Part shown: piece after piece, positions 41,761 through 53,008 of the stretch
Layout of the letters: every line of letters begins with the position of its first letter
Numbering within the stretch: position 1 is the stretch's first letter
From: Glandiceps talaboti
Lineage: Eukaryota; Hemichordata; Enteropneusta; Spengelidae
Length of the DNA: 64,000 bases
Assembly: GCF_964340395.1 (NCBI RefSeq)
Contig: NC_135570.1
Location: forward strand, 8,625,322 to 8,689,321
Direction of reading: 5' to 3'
The notes under the pieces: generated by a model
What the model saw: only the letters and a program-made list of their open reading frames with translations
Database searches by the model: none
What the model was told of the DNA's origin: nothing
Made by a program: the position numbers and the translations under genes

Positions 41761-44700
41761 AAGAAAAGGCATACACAAATACATTCGCACGACTGTCACC
41801 CAAATCATCACTGAATCCAGGTCCCCCTCCAATCGTAAATTCTGGCCCTAGCCTTATAAAATCCACATGGATCCATTAGTACGACGGAGATCTGGCCTTT
41901 AAAACGTATTACAGTTCTAGATCTTGAAGTGATGTCCAATGGTGTTGTTTGTATGACAATACTGATGTACATATGGCCCATACAGTATGTCATCTCTGTA
42001 CCGAGTTGGAAAAAATATCTACTCAAAAACATTTTCCTAAACACCTTCCTAGTTTGTGAAGTGTGAAGTTATCTTTATGTCTCTAGAAACCCCTGTATAT
42101 GCATACTATATAGCTATTCTAAAGAGTGAGACTAATATCTCGGAACCGAAACGTTTAAATTTATTGTTGCTTATAACAAACAGACTTACTTCAAATATCA
42201 TTTAATAGAGTTTTTAAAACTCAAATGGAAAAACAAAGACTTACATAAAATTACGATAATGTACCATTCCTAACATTAATGTAACATTACAATCAAATGA
42301 AATTAAAACATCGAAGTTCCATTCCAATGAGTTGTGACAGTCATTTGTATGGACACTAACACGGCGTTTTAAAAACTAGGTGGCCATCCATTTGTTACCT
42401 CAGCGCATTACCGTAACGTATATTGGATATGTAAATGATATGTAAATGATCACAAGTAGTTTCAGGGGATGCCTTTGGTTTGGTTTTCATGCGTGAAGTA
42501 GAAATCTCACACTTTTTGTCAATGCTTTCAAGAATCTGTTGTTTTTTTCACTTTGGGAAATCTAAGTAGATCTTATGAGTTAAATAAAAATCTTTTGATA
42601 CCTCTTATATGTTAATTCTTTGAAACATGCTGTTTATTACACCTTGAAATAATATACCTGATGCATTTTAAATTTGAACAGTAATACATCACCTTAATGG
42701 AAGCTTTAGTTAGTTTTTAGGAGTTACATTTGACCGGTGATATATCATTTTAACACTTTTACGTATGTTGTTCTTTTTTTCACTAAAAGTGTCACCGATT
42801 GAACTTGTCGGCAATCAACGTGTCGCCAGATTAATTAAAAGTGTTGACGAATATTGTAATATCCACTGAGGTACGTAAAAACGTGTTACTTATCAATGTA
42901 TTAACATTAAGGTTCTCTTGTCTAGCGTCGTAATGTATACTTAAAAAGCCAGTAAGTCTGCTGAAAACAGCACAGAACGACACAAACAAGTGACGTAAGC
43001 GTTCAAATGATAAGATTTCCGTGACCTTTACAGATCCTGACCAATACCGACGAAACGATGAAAAGAATTTAATGATCCATACAGCAATCACACAACTTAA
43101 TACACTTCAGTAAATATGACATCAAGAATCTCATTCTGTATATCAAACACCATAAATACTGAATGATTTCAATGCATGGATGAATCATGAAACCTTGGAG
43201 ATACCATTCTGACATTCAGCGATAATTTGACGACGAAACTACCTTTGTGACGAATCGAAGAAGACGACGACAATGGTGATGAATGAGTGTAATTTTTACT
43301 TCATTTACTGTGTCTCCTTAAATTAGAAAGAGTTAACACAAATTTCAGAATAGTACGTCTATACAATTGTATTATATGGATTCATTCAACAAATTCTCTG
43401 ATTTCGGCAGCACTAAGACATTATGCAACACAGGTTTAACGGAATAATAATATTTCTTTTGGCTTTCTAGTAAAAGGCTTATTAAAAAAAAACATACTCG
43501 TATAATTATCATACCACAATGAACATATCTAGGTAATATATTGCACTTAGACTTAGTTACCAATTAAATGTAACCTCGGCAGCGCTCCCTAAAAGTAAGC
43601 TAGCCACTCTACAATATAAATTTAGGATTAAGTACTGTAATATGTGTACACGTGTTTTAAATTAGGATAATTATAACTGCTACCAAAATGACTGTATAGA
43701 TAATATTGTATGCTTCAGGAGTCAGTCATATGCAAAAACCTATATAGCTGGTATGGGTGAGGCCAAAAAAAAGAATTGTTCCTTGTCACTGCGCGCATCA
43801 CTTAGATACTCTCGCGTCGGTCTTTGTGCGTGTTTGTCCAGCCCATGCAGTCTGCAGATCCGGGGGAGAAACACAAATATAACCCTCTCTACTTCAGTGA
43901 CGACAACTGCAGAGCCAATCATGAACAACCAAATGACATCTGCCCCAAATACACATTTTCTCTAAAGTATTTAATAAAAAAGAACAGTAACTGCCATAAA
44001 TAGTAGACTGAGTGACAGGTTTGTGGAAATTAAAAGAAATTTTTGATTTAAAAAGAACAATTCGCGTCATCGCACTACTTAAGACAATCTGTCCTGTCCA
44101 GAAACAATAATTTTTTTGGCGTAACAGCATATTTCTCAGTACTAAATTACTGTATACAGGGAAATTATTGCGTAGTCTTATTTTCGCGCTTTGGGAGATC
44201 ACGGTGATTACGCGCGCAGTTTAATTTTCGCGCAAGGCCGTAAGTGTTTTTTTGTGTGTGAACATAAACAATACGTTGAGCTGAGAACAATGAAATTTGA
44301 CACTGATTGATGGGCAGTATTGCTCTGTCGGCATCCGTCAGTTGCAGTCCTCTATTGTTTGCAACTGCGAATTTAACATACTGTGACACAATGACTTGTG
44401 ACAAATGTAGGTGTTAATTTGTTCAGTTATGTAGACAAGTTACCAGATCGCACAATACGAAAGTTAGGAAGCTCACAGCCTCAAAGCAGGAGCCGTCAAC
44501 ACACACGCACGCGTCAATATGGTACAGTCACACGTTTGGTGAAACACTAATCAAATGACGTCAGTGTCTCTGTTTTGCGTCTTTTTGGAATGAAGTTCAA
44601 AATATCACGTTGGTTACATTTTGATACTCAGCATCCGAAGTCACAGAGAATAATTAGATTGCTAGACGTATATAAGAAATAGTGTTTACGGAATACTCTC

Positions 44701-45680
44701 GTAATAAGGATACGAGTTGACGTCATCGCAGAGTTGTTATTTGTAAATTAATATCAATACCAATATTACAAGCATAGAATTTTCCAGCGTAACCCTACAT
44801 GATTAAGTGAATATCCCATTATGTGTAATTTAATAAGAACGAAGGATAGCTCGTAGATGTCGATGCCTGGCTTATAGAATTGCCAACGGCTAAAACTTCG
44901 ACATGGAAGTGTTTCAGTAATTAATATCATATAATGACGAAAACACCGCTGGAACAATATTAAACACAACGGATCGATTTATCATTAAATGTCAACCGTA
45001 ACGAACCAGTCACACACTTTGCGGACTTTGGTTGTATTCCATAATATGAAAGAATATTACAGAAATGGAAGTTTTTATGTATGAAATCTTGCAGTCAGAT
45101 ATTGTTATGGCTACGTCATTTGAAGGAGACATGAAACCTTGGGGCCTTTCAGCACTACCGTAAGAGTTTGTAAAAAGACGTGTGCGAGCTAAATGTGGTG
45201 TTTGCTGCCAATCCTTGTATGAGATAGTTTCTATATATCTGAACAGCCACGTCAATCATTTTGAAACAAAGTTACAAACATGTAAAGAACTTAAAGGCAC
45301 ATTAATCAAGCCAGGATATTGAACAAGGCAAGTCTGGACGATAAAACCTTAATAGTGTGCCAACTCTCGGATACTAGTTATATTTCAGACCACTTAAAGA
45401 ATTCGTTTGATCTGAGGTTATTTAAATCAGTCAGAAGTATGACAAAATTATAAAATTTCACAGCTGGTTTATCGATTGTTTATTGTCTGTTTCTATTTTA
45501 TCAAGGACTCTGGATATAAAGACTTCACGCTTTCATTATGCAGTTCTGTAAACACTATCAGTCATAATTTATGTGCAATTACATTGATTGTCGTTGAAAT
45601 ACCTACTTCTACATGTTTAAGAAAATGATTAAGATCTCAGCATCGACTATAATTGACTTGGGATTTCTGTCTGTGCATAG
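41761..45680. other. Intergenic, no convincing gene
   Basis: Short minus-strand frames at 42,831-43,091 and 43,740-44,404 were inspected and not accepted. A patch rich in TTTTCGCGC words lies at about 44,165-44,240 and may be part of a dispersed repeat. Confidence 0.35.
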
Positions 45681-45856
45681 AGACGGTCGTGGCTCAGCAA
45701 TCCAAGAATGTTGCACGTTTGGAGACATGCGCCTTCGAGATAATTGATTGCATCAATGGACCCGTCACCTTTTCGTCTGAACAGGAAATAGCATTTCCTT
45801 GGTTTCCTTCCTGTATTAGACGTTTCGACAAGATAGATATTGTGTCTACACAACGT
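45681..45856 (+). other. Candidate internal exon of an unknown gene
   Basis: GGATTTCTGTCTGTGCATAG is a strong acceptor, and the 176-base open stretch ends ACAACGT|GTAAGTAT, a consensus donor. The only open plus-strand frame (acceptor phase 2, donor phase 0) encodes about 58 residues including ETCAFEIIDCINGPVTF, IAFPWFPSCI and RRFDKIDIVSTQR. Composition is protein-like and the stretch is more GC-rich than its surroundings. I do not recognise the family, and no partner exon was found within a few kilobases. The minus strand is also open here but lacks paired splice sites. Confidence 0.4.
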
Positions 45857-46124
45857 GTAAGTATATTGTGGTCAAGTACATTATTCGATTACTAGGTATG
45901 GGACAACGGTGTTACATTCGACAACTAGAAAGGGATTTTGAGAAGGCATTTCATTCTTGTGCCCTATATGAGGTGATTTATTTCCTTCATAAAATGGATT
46001 TATCTTACTATACTTCTATTCCATTGCAAATCACCTTGAAATGTTCCATCAGAAAAACACATCATTCAAATTAAGCGGTCTTGCTATAAACCCAATGTAT
46101 AGGCTATAATAATGTTGGTTCTTA

Positions 46125-46460
46125 GGCCTAATAAAAAAGTTGTTTGGTTCCGGTTACCCGACCCCACCTAGTTTTTCACGCCGACCCTAAACCTTTTTTT
46201 ACGTATTCAAGAAAAATAATAATAAAATCGCGAAAATCGTGAAGAAATAGTTGGTGCGGAAACTGACAAACTTAAAAAGACAATATAAAACTATTCTTCC
46301 AATCTGTAATGGCTGTACATCTGATAGGAAGAAATAAACAATACAGAGACCATTTGGAAAACAATGGAAAACCTGAACTAGACACTCACACATGAAAAAA
46401 ATGTACCTACCCCACCGATTTAAAAATTGAATGTAATCGGAACTGCACATTTTTTACGCC
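46125..46460 (+). mobile_element. PIF/Harbinger-like MITE, copy C
   Basis: A 336-bp element flanked by TTA (46,122-46,124 and 46,461-46,463). It starts GGCCTAATAAAAAA and ends TTTTTTACGCC, with subterminal GGTTCCGGTTAC and GTAATCGGAAC. It retains CCGACCCTAAAC near the left end and CCTACCCCACCGA near the right, matching copies A and B, but the interior is shorter and more diverged. A SINE abuts its right end. Confidence 0.75.
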
Positions 46461-46463
46461 TTA

Positions 46464-46780
46464 TGTAGCGCTTTCCCACCCAGTCAAAGCGCTTTACAAT
46501 TATTACCCCTGGCTCGGATCTATAGCGGCACACCAGCCCTCAACTCCTTGGGGAGCATACAATCCATTGCAGCCTTTATAAGCGCATAGGATTAAAGCAT
46601 TCACATTACAACCTCTATCCTACTAGGTCCCCAATTATACAGGTTGACTAAGGCACAGTCATGGTTAAAATCTTGCCCAAGGACTTTAGCCACTTGGAAA
46701 CAAACGACAGCGATGGGGCTCGAACCTGCAACCTGCAGATTCCAAGCCGGCCACTCTAATCATTCGCCCAACATGACTCC
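46464..46780 (-). mobile_element. tRNA-derived SINE
   Basis: Read on the minus strand it starts with a tRNA-like head. An A-box-like GGGCGAATGATTAGAGTGG lies at 46,751-46,769, followed after tRNA-like spacing by a perfect B box GGTTCGAGCCCC at 46,715-46,726; these are internal RNA polymerase III promoter elements. A conserved-looking body (CCTTGGGCAAG, ATGACTGTGCC) follows, and a tail with GTAAAGCGCTTTG and GGAAAGCGCTACATAA. Paired GCGCT words near the 3' end are common in ancient metazoan SINEs. It is about 320 bp long with no clear target duplication. Confidence 0.85.
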
Positions 46781-49280
46781 AAACCAACAATCTTTTCAAA
46801 TCAAAGGATAAAACATACCCCTATGCTTGGCATGCCTTACCAAAGTGTTTGGCAATTTGACATTGTTATTAATTAAATTTGAACCATATGTATAAAGACG
46901 ATATTACAACACAATATCTCTGTTAGTGCTTAAGGAAGCTAATTTTCATTCCTTGTACAACGTATGCATGCAGAGTGAGTAATTCTTATTCTACATTTAC
47001 TTGAGATAGAGCTATCACTATGGTTAGTCAGAATTGTTTGGAAACGTGAACAATGTTGCTGTACCCAAATTGTGAACAAGTTAGCCTAATATTGTATGTT
47101 TCGTTAAGAATTATAACATCGTTTCATCCATACAATTATCAGGGAGATTTTTAATATGAATACAAATAGTTATCAATTTCCTTTGCTGTAGTAAAGTAAC
47201 CCCACATATTTAAAGATGCTACAGAAAAGAGTTATGTGTGTACTTATCTGTTAGTTTTATCAGTTTCCTCAAACTTACAGTATTGAATTAGAACAATATG
47301 AACATTGTTTTAAGAAGATTCAATATTTGAATTGAAGTTGTAAGTCTGGGAATAGATGATCACATTATCGCATTAACATAATTTGAAGAAAACTCAATGA
47401 TGAAAAAAATTGTAAGTTTACAATTCCAACTTGCGGCGTACGTGGGCTCCATAAATTCACAAGGTAATTTTGCTCCCTAATACGAAGCACTTTTAAAATG
47501 CCAGCATTATTCAATTGACATACATCGTTATCAAAGATAAAATTACAAGTCTTTCGAATGAAAAGTCACCGACACATACGATCCCTATTGTATAAAATGC
47601 TTCTAGTAGTTTCACATTTCAAAATGCCCGTCTCTTTAACTGAGAATCGTTTATATCCCAAAACATGCAGTATTTTAACTCTTTTTCATCTTACTGAAAC
47701 TTTGAAAAAGCTATTTGATTAGGCTGAGCACAGAAGAGTCTAAGGAGCTCCCATAGGGTTATCACTAATTTGTTCAGCATTAGTCTTTAAATCTGGACAG
47801 AAATCACAGTTGAAGAAGAACATCTTAATCACCAAGCAGATACAAATCGAACTGTATTCTCATATCTATGGTAACAATTGACCCTGGAGGATGAGTGATA
47901 GGACAGAATATACTCTCAAAGCACAGTGACAATCACATGAACCAACCACTGAATGAATCGAAAACTCCTGCACGAATAACAGTGTTATATATCACATTTG
48001 CCCATTTTTACCCAACCTTTACTCTACCAGTGACCCACCTAACTACCATCTCTGTCCAGGGGTAGTACACGAGACGCAGTACCACTTTTGACTGTCGACA
48101 ACCCCCAGCAGAGATTACCGGGGTAAATTATGTCAAAGGTGGAACTTCGTCTCATACTCACCACATTTACACATCCTCTGCCCAAGATTTACCCCGGCGG
48201 TGGAAAGACGTGGTTAAATAAGACTTCGTGTAATGATAAAGTATGTCCTGTTAAGAAGATTCGAACAACCATGAAGCCATAAAATTAATGATACTCACAT
48301 ATGCCGAAGTGTATTTATTTGTATTGTATGGAGTTTTTCCCACTATGTTCGTTGCATTCAACTGCCTAAAGGACAACTTATTATATTTTCAAAGTACTTG
48401 TAAATACTGTGATACAGCAAACCCGATACATATAAGAAGGTGATGTGCTCATTACTTTCCTCAACATTTGTCTTTGAATTAAATCTCAAAAACAGCATTT
48501 TGCTACCTTTCGTTCAGAATTGCCCAAAGCATATTTCATGATTTATACCTCAAATCTATTTTGAGTAATTCCTTTGACGTAGGCCTTTCATCATCTTCTG
48601 TAACAAAGATTTTACATAAATCAATATTACAGTGCAATGCACTTCCTGATCTAAAAGTCAGCGATTCGTTATTTACATAATTACAAAAAGCAAGTGCCCT
48701 TTGATTTTTCTAATAAGATCTATATCAGTAGAGGTCAAGTTTCTGCGTAAAATAGACGCGGTAAAGTGAAATACGTTTGTCTACCGCCAGGATCAATGTA
48801 CTGATTTCTTGCAGCCATAACAGTTACATGCAATATGACTATAAAAAGTTGCATCGATATATTACTAGAACATCTCCTTTGATATGCAACCCGCACTCTC
48901 CATCAGGCTTTGCTGGGTTCAAGCAGAGGACGATGACACTTGTAGATTTTCATTACTGACGTTAACGTGACAAGACATTTAGAAGAGACATACCCAAACA
49001 CACTAGTTACGTATTTCACAGGCTTCGACCTTTTCAAGAAGGTTATTATGAAGACGTCCATTATTTAATTAACTATTTCTTCCAATATCAAAGGGATAAG
49101 GTACTTTTCTTCCAACTGTATGTGGGATATGTACCAGACACTAAATATCGTGTATTGAGTTCATTCTAAAGCGACAGTAATGGATGCTTTATACCACCTT
49201 TGCATGAACCGCAAGAGTGTGACTGCCAAATAGACTACTAGATTACATACTTTTGGTACACACTGTATGAGCTCGTCAAC
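46781..49280. other. Intergenic with one inverted repeat
   Basis: GAGACGCAGTACCACTTTTGAC-type arms lie inverted at 48,071-48,092 and 48,132-48,153 with three mismatches. A second inverted word, ACCGGGGTAAAT / ATTTACCCCGGC, lies around 48,117 and 48,187. It may be a decayed fold-back element. No gene was recognised. Confidence 0.4.
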
Positions 49281-49318
49281 ATATATATCATATGATATAT
49301 ATATATATATATATATAG
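49281..49318. repeat. (AT)n array, left of the Penelope-like remnant
   Basis: Palindromic ATATATCATATGATATAT followed by about ten more AT units. Confidence 0.93.
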
Positions 49319-49346
49319 TGAACGACAAAGTGCATGATAACATTAA

Positions 49347-50610
49347 CGCATTAAGGCAAGAAAAATAGCGTACGATGACAGAATGGAAATAATGGCCAAA
49401 AAAGAAGACTTTGTAACTTTGAAAGACCGTAAAGAGAATTTTACCAATAATCCAACATGTCGATTAATTAATCTGGCCAAAAGTGAAATGGGTCTGGCCA
49501 GTATTGAAGCAGATACTAGGTCGTATAAACGAGAGTACCATACGTTCCACAAGAGTGAACCAATGGGGAAAACTCGGCAGCCTTAAGCAACTTGCATAGG
49601 ACCATCCGTGACAAATCAAATCACACCTTTATAATGTTTGACATTTTCTATTTCTAACCATCAATGATAGAAAGCCTACTAAAGAAATCACTAATATTGG
49701 CAAAACAAACAAGAATATCGGTACAAGATGTTGATATAATCATGCACTGCATAAAATCCCCACTGTTCGATAAGGAAATACCCTGGGCTAAATAAGGACA
49801 ACAGGGACAAGTTTGACGTCACAGTGGAAAGTTACGATGGCGCCGAAGTATGTGAGCTAGTCGGTACGTGCATTGTCATCTCTCGAGTAAATCAGAAGAG
49901 CAGTACTGACCTATATAGAGATGGCGGTTAATGTCTTAAAAAACATCAACGAAGACCAAGCAGAATGTACAAAGCAAGAAACAAGCAAAGGCTTCAGTAA
50001 CTTTGGGCTGAAGATAACTGTGCAGACCAACTTAAAGATTGCAAACTTTCTAGACACTACTCTAAACCTACATCAACATCCTATCAAACCACCCCTAACA
50101 ATAATCCAATAATAAACTAGTATCGAGCGTCTCTTCAGAACAAAGCAGTCAGCACCGACCGCACACAAGAACCTAATAAATCCTGCAGCTGCAGAGATCA
50201 TAACCAGTGTCCACTCAACGACAATTGCCTATCAACCAATGTAATATACAATGAACAAGTTACAACAAATAATAACTACACAAAACTGTAATTCGGACTA
50301 ACAGAGAACACATACAAACAGTAATTCTCAAACCACAAACATACATTCACTTATAAAAGTTTCAGTTTAGTAAGGCGTTATCCACACATTATTTGGAGTC
50401 TGAAAGAAAAGAATCAACAACAATATTGAGGAGAATATCATCACCCAAGCAGCTTACACAAACGTGACGATACATTGTAACCCGTGTTTAACTGAGAAAC
50501 TATGCATAATAATTGCTGAAAAAAGCAATTTGAAACTACTCACAAAAATCTGAGGTAGCTTCAAAATGCCGTCACGAGAATAAATCTACCTTGTTAACTA
50601 TAGATAAAAT
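49347..50610 (+). pseudogene. Penelope-like retroelement remnant (RT plus GIY-YIG)
   Basis: Broken plus-strand frames follow the order of a Penelope-like ORF. First comes ARKIAYDDRMEIMAKKEDF, then VTLKDRKENFTNNPTCRLIN (49,395-49,475), FIMFDI near 49,640, FDVTVESYDGAEVCELVG near 49,810-49,860 and LYRDGG at 49,911-49,928. LKITVQTNLKIANFLDTTLN follows. The C-terminal part has CRDHNQCPLNDNCL from 50,190, FGLTENTYK, IIWSLKEKN and CRHEN near 50,567, matching the GIY-YIG endonuclease tail of these elements. At least five frameshifts or stops are present and part of the fingers region is missing. The catalytic YRDD reads YRDG. Family assignment is from remembered protein text, not a search. It is a dead copy. 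Confidence 0.85.
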
Positions 50611-50757
50611 CCCCACAAGGAGAAGTTTAGTCTGACCATCATGTTATGCAATGAATATACAGACATCTTTTTTGTATATATAATCCATGCCAATCTCGTC
50701 TGATGATTGCAGAAGCGCGTGAAACACGTAACGACTTTTAACATCATTATACCTTGG

Positions 50758-50758
<1 letters not shown>
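50611..50758 (+). other. Likely 3' flank or UTR of the Penelope-like copy
   Basis: Non-coding stretch between the last recognisable codon block and the TA array. It includes CTGATGATTGCAGAAGC and GTGAAACACGTAACG; the element's true 3' end was not determined. Confidence 0.35.

Positions 50759-50852
<94 letters not shown>
50759..50852. repeat. (AT)47 array, right of the Penelope-like remnant
   Basis: Uninterrupted AT dinucleotide array. Confidence 0.97.
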
Positions 50853-50854
<2 letters not shown>

Positions 50855-51527
50855 ACATCTGAATTGGATTCTATTTAAGCATCTATAGACCTATCTTTAT
50901 TAGATATTTGGGTTTATCTATTTACAGTTAATTAGCAGAAATTAATATAATACCATTTTAGGTTGTAATCAGTATGATTTGTGATTTGCTATTTACACGC
51001 TAGTTTAAAAAAACAAAGTGAATCAGATTTGGTTCAAAAATACCAAGTCCATTAGCCCTACCTTGCGGTGGATGACATTAATGAGATGACCCCGCTTCTA
51101 CAGCTGCCATTTTAGAACTGGTTTAATATGTAAAATGGCCAAGTATGCCCAAAGCACTTATATTGTAAAAGGAAGTCAGGGACATAAACACCTTCCGCGC
51201 ATACGTAGCATATATATTTCAAACACAGCAATATGCTGCTAATGGGGTAACAAGGATGAATATGTATAAAATGGCATTCCTCCTTAATTAGGCAACGAGC
51301 TATTTCAATTATTGACCCGTGTCCTTCTAAGGTTATATATCATTACCAGGAAAACGAACAGTACGTATTTGAGATAACACTGGTGCACATCAATTTTACA
51401 TACTTTTTTATTGTTATCTCTAAGTTTTCGATGGTCCGCTATCTATGTTTTATGTGTTGCCGTGCATTACTTAGGGTATTATTTTGATATGCTACCTATT
51501 AAATAAAATGAATAACAGTAATTAAAA
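50853..51527. other. Intergenic, nothing recognised
   Basis: No supported feature was seen. Confidence 0.45.
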
Positions 51528-51968
51528 GGGCACAAGTTAACATGTTTGTTTCCGATAATATAACGTCGGAAAATAGGGTAGGTAGGTCAGAATTTTATTT
51601 TATTTTATTTTATTTTAATTATTTTCAAAATTACTTCGACCCCAAGATAAGATACTCGTCGGTGACAATACTTCCCGTGAGAGTTTGATTAGGTGCAAAA
51701 GAAGTAAATGAAGAAAATGATAAGTTAAGTGGACGAACACGTTATGCAGACTGTATTGTTATACTCTAAAAAGACCTGGCTTCTATCTGAAATACAGTTT
51801 TAAAAAAAAGTGACGATAGATGATGGCATGAAAGTGTACTGAAGGCATGAAGGTGTACTGAAGTAAATTCTTACCATTTTACCCTTTTGCATGCAAACAA
51901 TGTTTAGGGTCGGGGGCTGAACGTAGGGTCGGTCAGGTTATCGGAAACACGCTGTTTTTTCTTTGGCC
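51528..51968 (-). mobile_element. PIF/Harbinger-like MITE, copy B
   Basis: A 441-bp element in the opposite orientation to copy A. On the plus strand it runs from GGGCACAAG to CTTTGGCC. The right flank is TAA and the left AAA, a TTA/TAA target with one change. Subterminal GTTTCCGATAAT and GTTATCGGAAAC are inverted. It contains the complements of the shared interior words of copy A, a (TTTTA)n patch near 51,590 and two near-identical GGCATGAA-GTGTACTGAA units near 51,825-51,865. There is no ORF. Confidence 0.85.
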
Positions 51969-52941
51969 TAATTGTGAGATATTGGCAAAACTTGAAGCCC
52001 TTTAATTCCTAAAGCCTCTAAAAACAAGTTGCTACAGCTAAAGGTGTAAATAAAATGTTTGTACATAGCTAGCTGTATTCATGGGTAAGAGACATTGTGG
52101 GAAGGTTAAACTCCACCCTTTTGTAGATTTCATGAACGGTAGGTCAAGGGTATACGTACTTAGATGAAACCTTGGCAAGCAAACAAATACACTGGGAACA
52201 GAATATGTCCTGAAGCGAGTCTTCATATTTTAAAGGCCTTCTTATCAATTCATTCTAATCCACTATCGTCTAATGTCATCTTATCAGCTTTAATTTCTCC
52301 TTATTCCCTTATTAAATGTTTCTCCTTGTCGAGCCTTCACCTGTGGGTGATATATCCTGCCCAATATTCTATATTGTTTTAATTATTTTAGCGTCTTTAT
52401 TTTAGAGAGAATGTCAGTGTCGTATAATACTATACATATTTGGTAAACGAGATACCTAGAATGGAAAATAACTAAAGAAATGAAACGATATCATATACAA
52501 TTATGTTGAAGTCAGCGAGACGTGAACTGAGAATAAATACCGATACTATATTAATACGTTTAGTACATCAAATCAAAAACCTAAGTATGCCTTCCATATT
52601 AAGACTCTTTATATCAAACAATATGACAGTGAACATTTAGCATTCATTACATTGCAAACGATTCGTTAGAGTTACGGATAGCTGGTCTCACAAGTAAACG
52701 AAATTAAACTGGAAAATTTCACTATTATATATACACTACTCTATGATTACTTGAGGGGGCTTCATGCCATTTTTAGAGATGGGTAACACCTTCTGTATCT
52801 GTAAGGATGGGGTGGGGTGGAACTTGGAAAAGGAGAACGATGCACCATGAAAGTGCGAATAATGTGACGATGTATACACAGAAAGATCTTTAAAAAATCT
52901 GACACACCAAAAATCGTTTTACGCGTGCGCACACACCCACT
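51969..52941. other. Intergenic, nothing recognised
   Basis: Short frames only. Confidence 0.45.
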
Positions 52942-52962
52942 CACTTTATTTGGTAGTAATGT

Positions 52963-53007
<45 letters not shown>
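52942..53007 (+). repeat. (AC)n array with a flank shared with 56.4 kb
   Basis: The 29 bases at 52,942-52,970, including TTTGGTAGTAATGTGTACAC, recur inverted at 56,381-56,409 with two mismatches. The AC array follows this word directly. This suggests that the microsatellite and its flank were dispersed together. Confidence 0.85.

Positions 53008-53008
<1 letters not shown>

Noticed and set aside
42831-43091. 86-codon minus-strand frame
   Set aside because: Begins at a non-ATG codon, has no recognised motif and no supporting splice sites.
43740-43990. Minus-strand hydrophobic frame with a VVVT...VERVIFVFLPRI segment, faintly like the M3-loop region of pentameric ligand-gated channels
   Set aside because: The match would require a deletion, no flanking channel exons were found, and no good donor follows; treated as chance.
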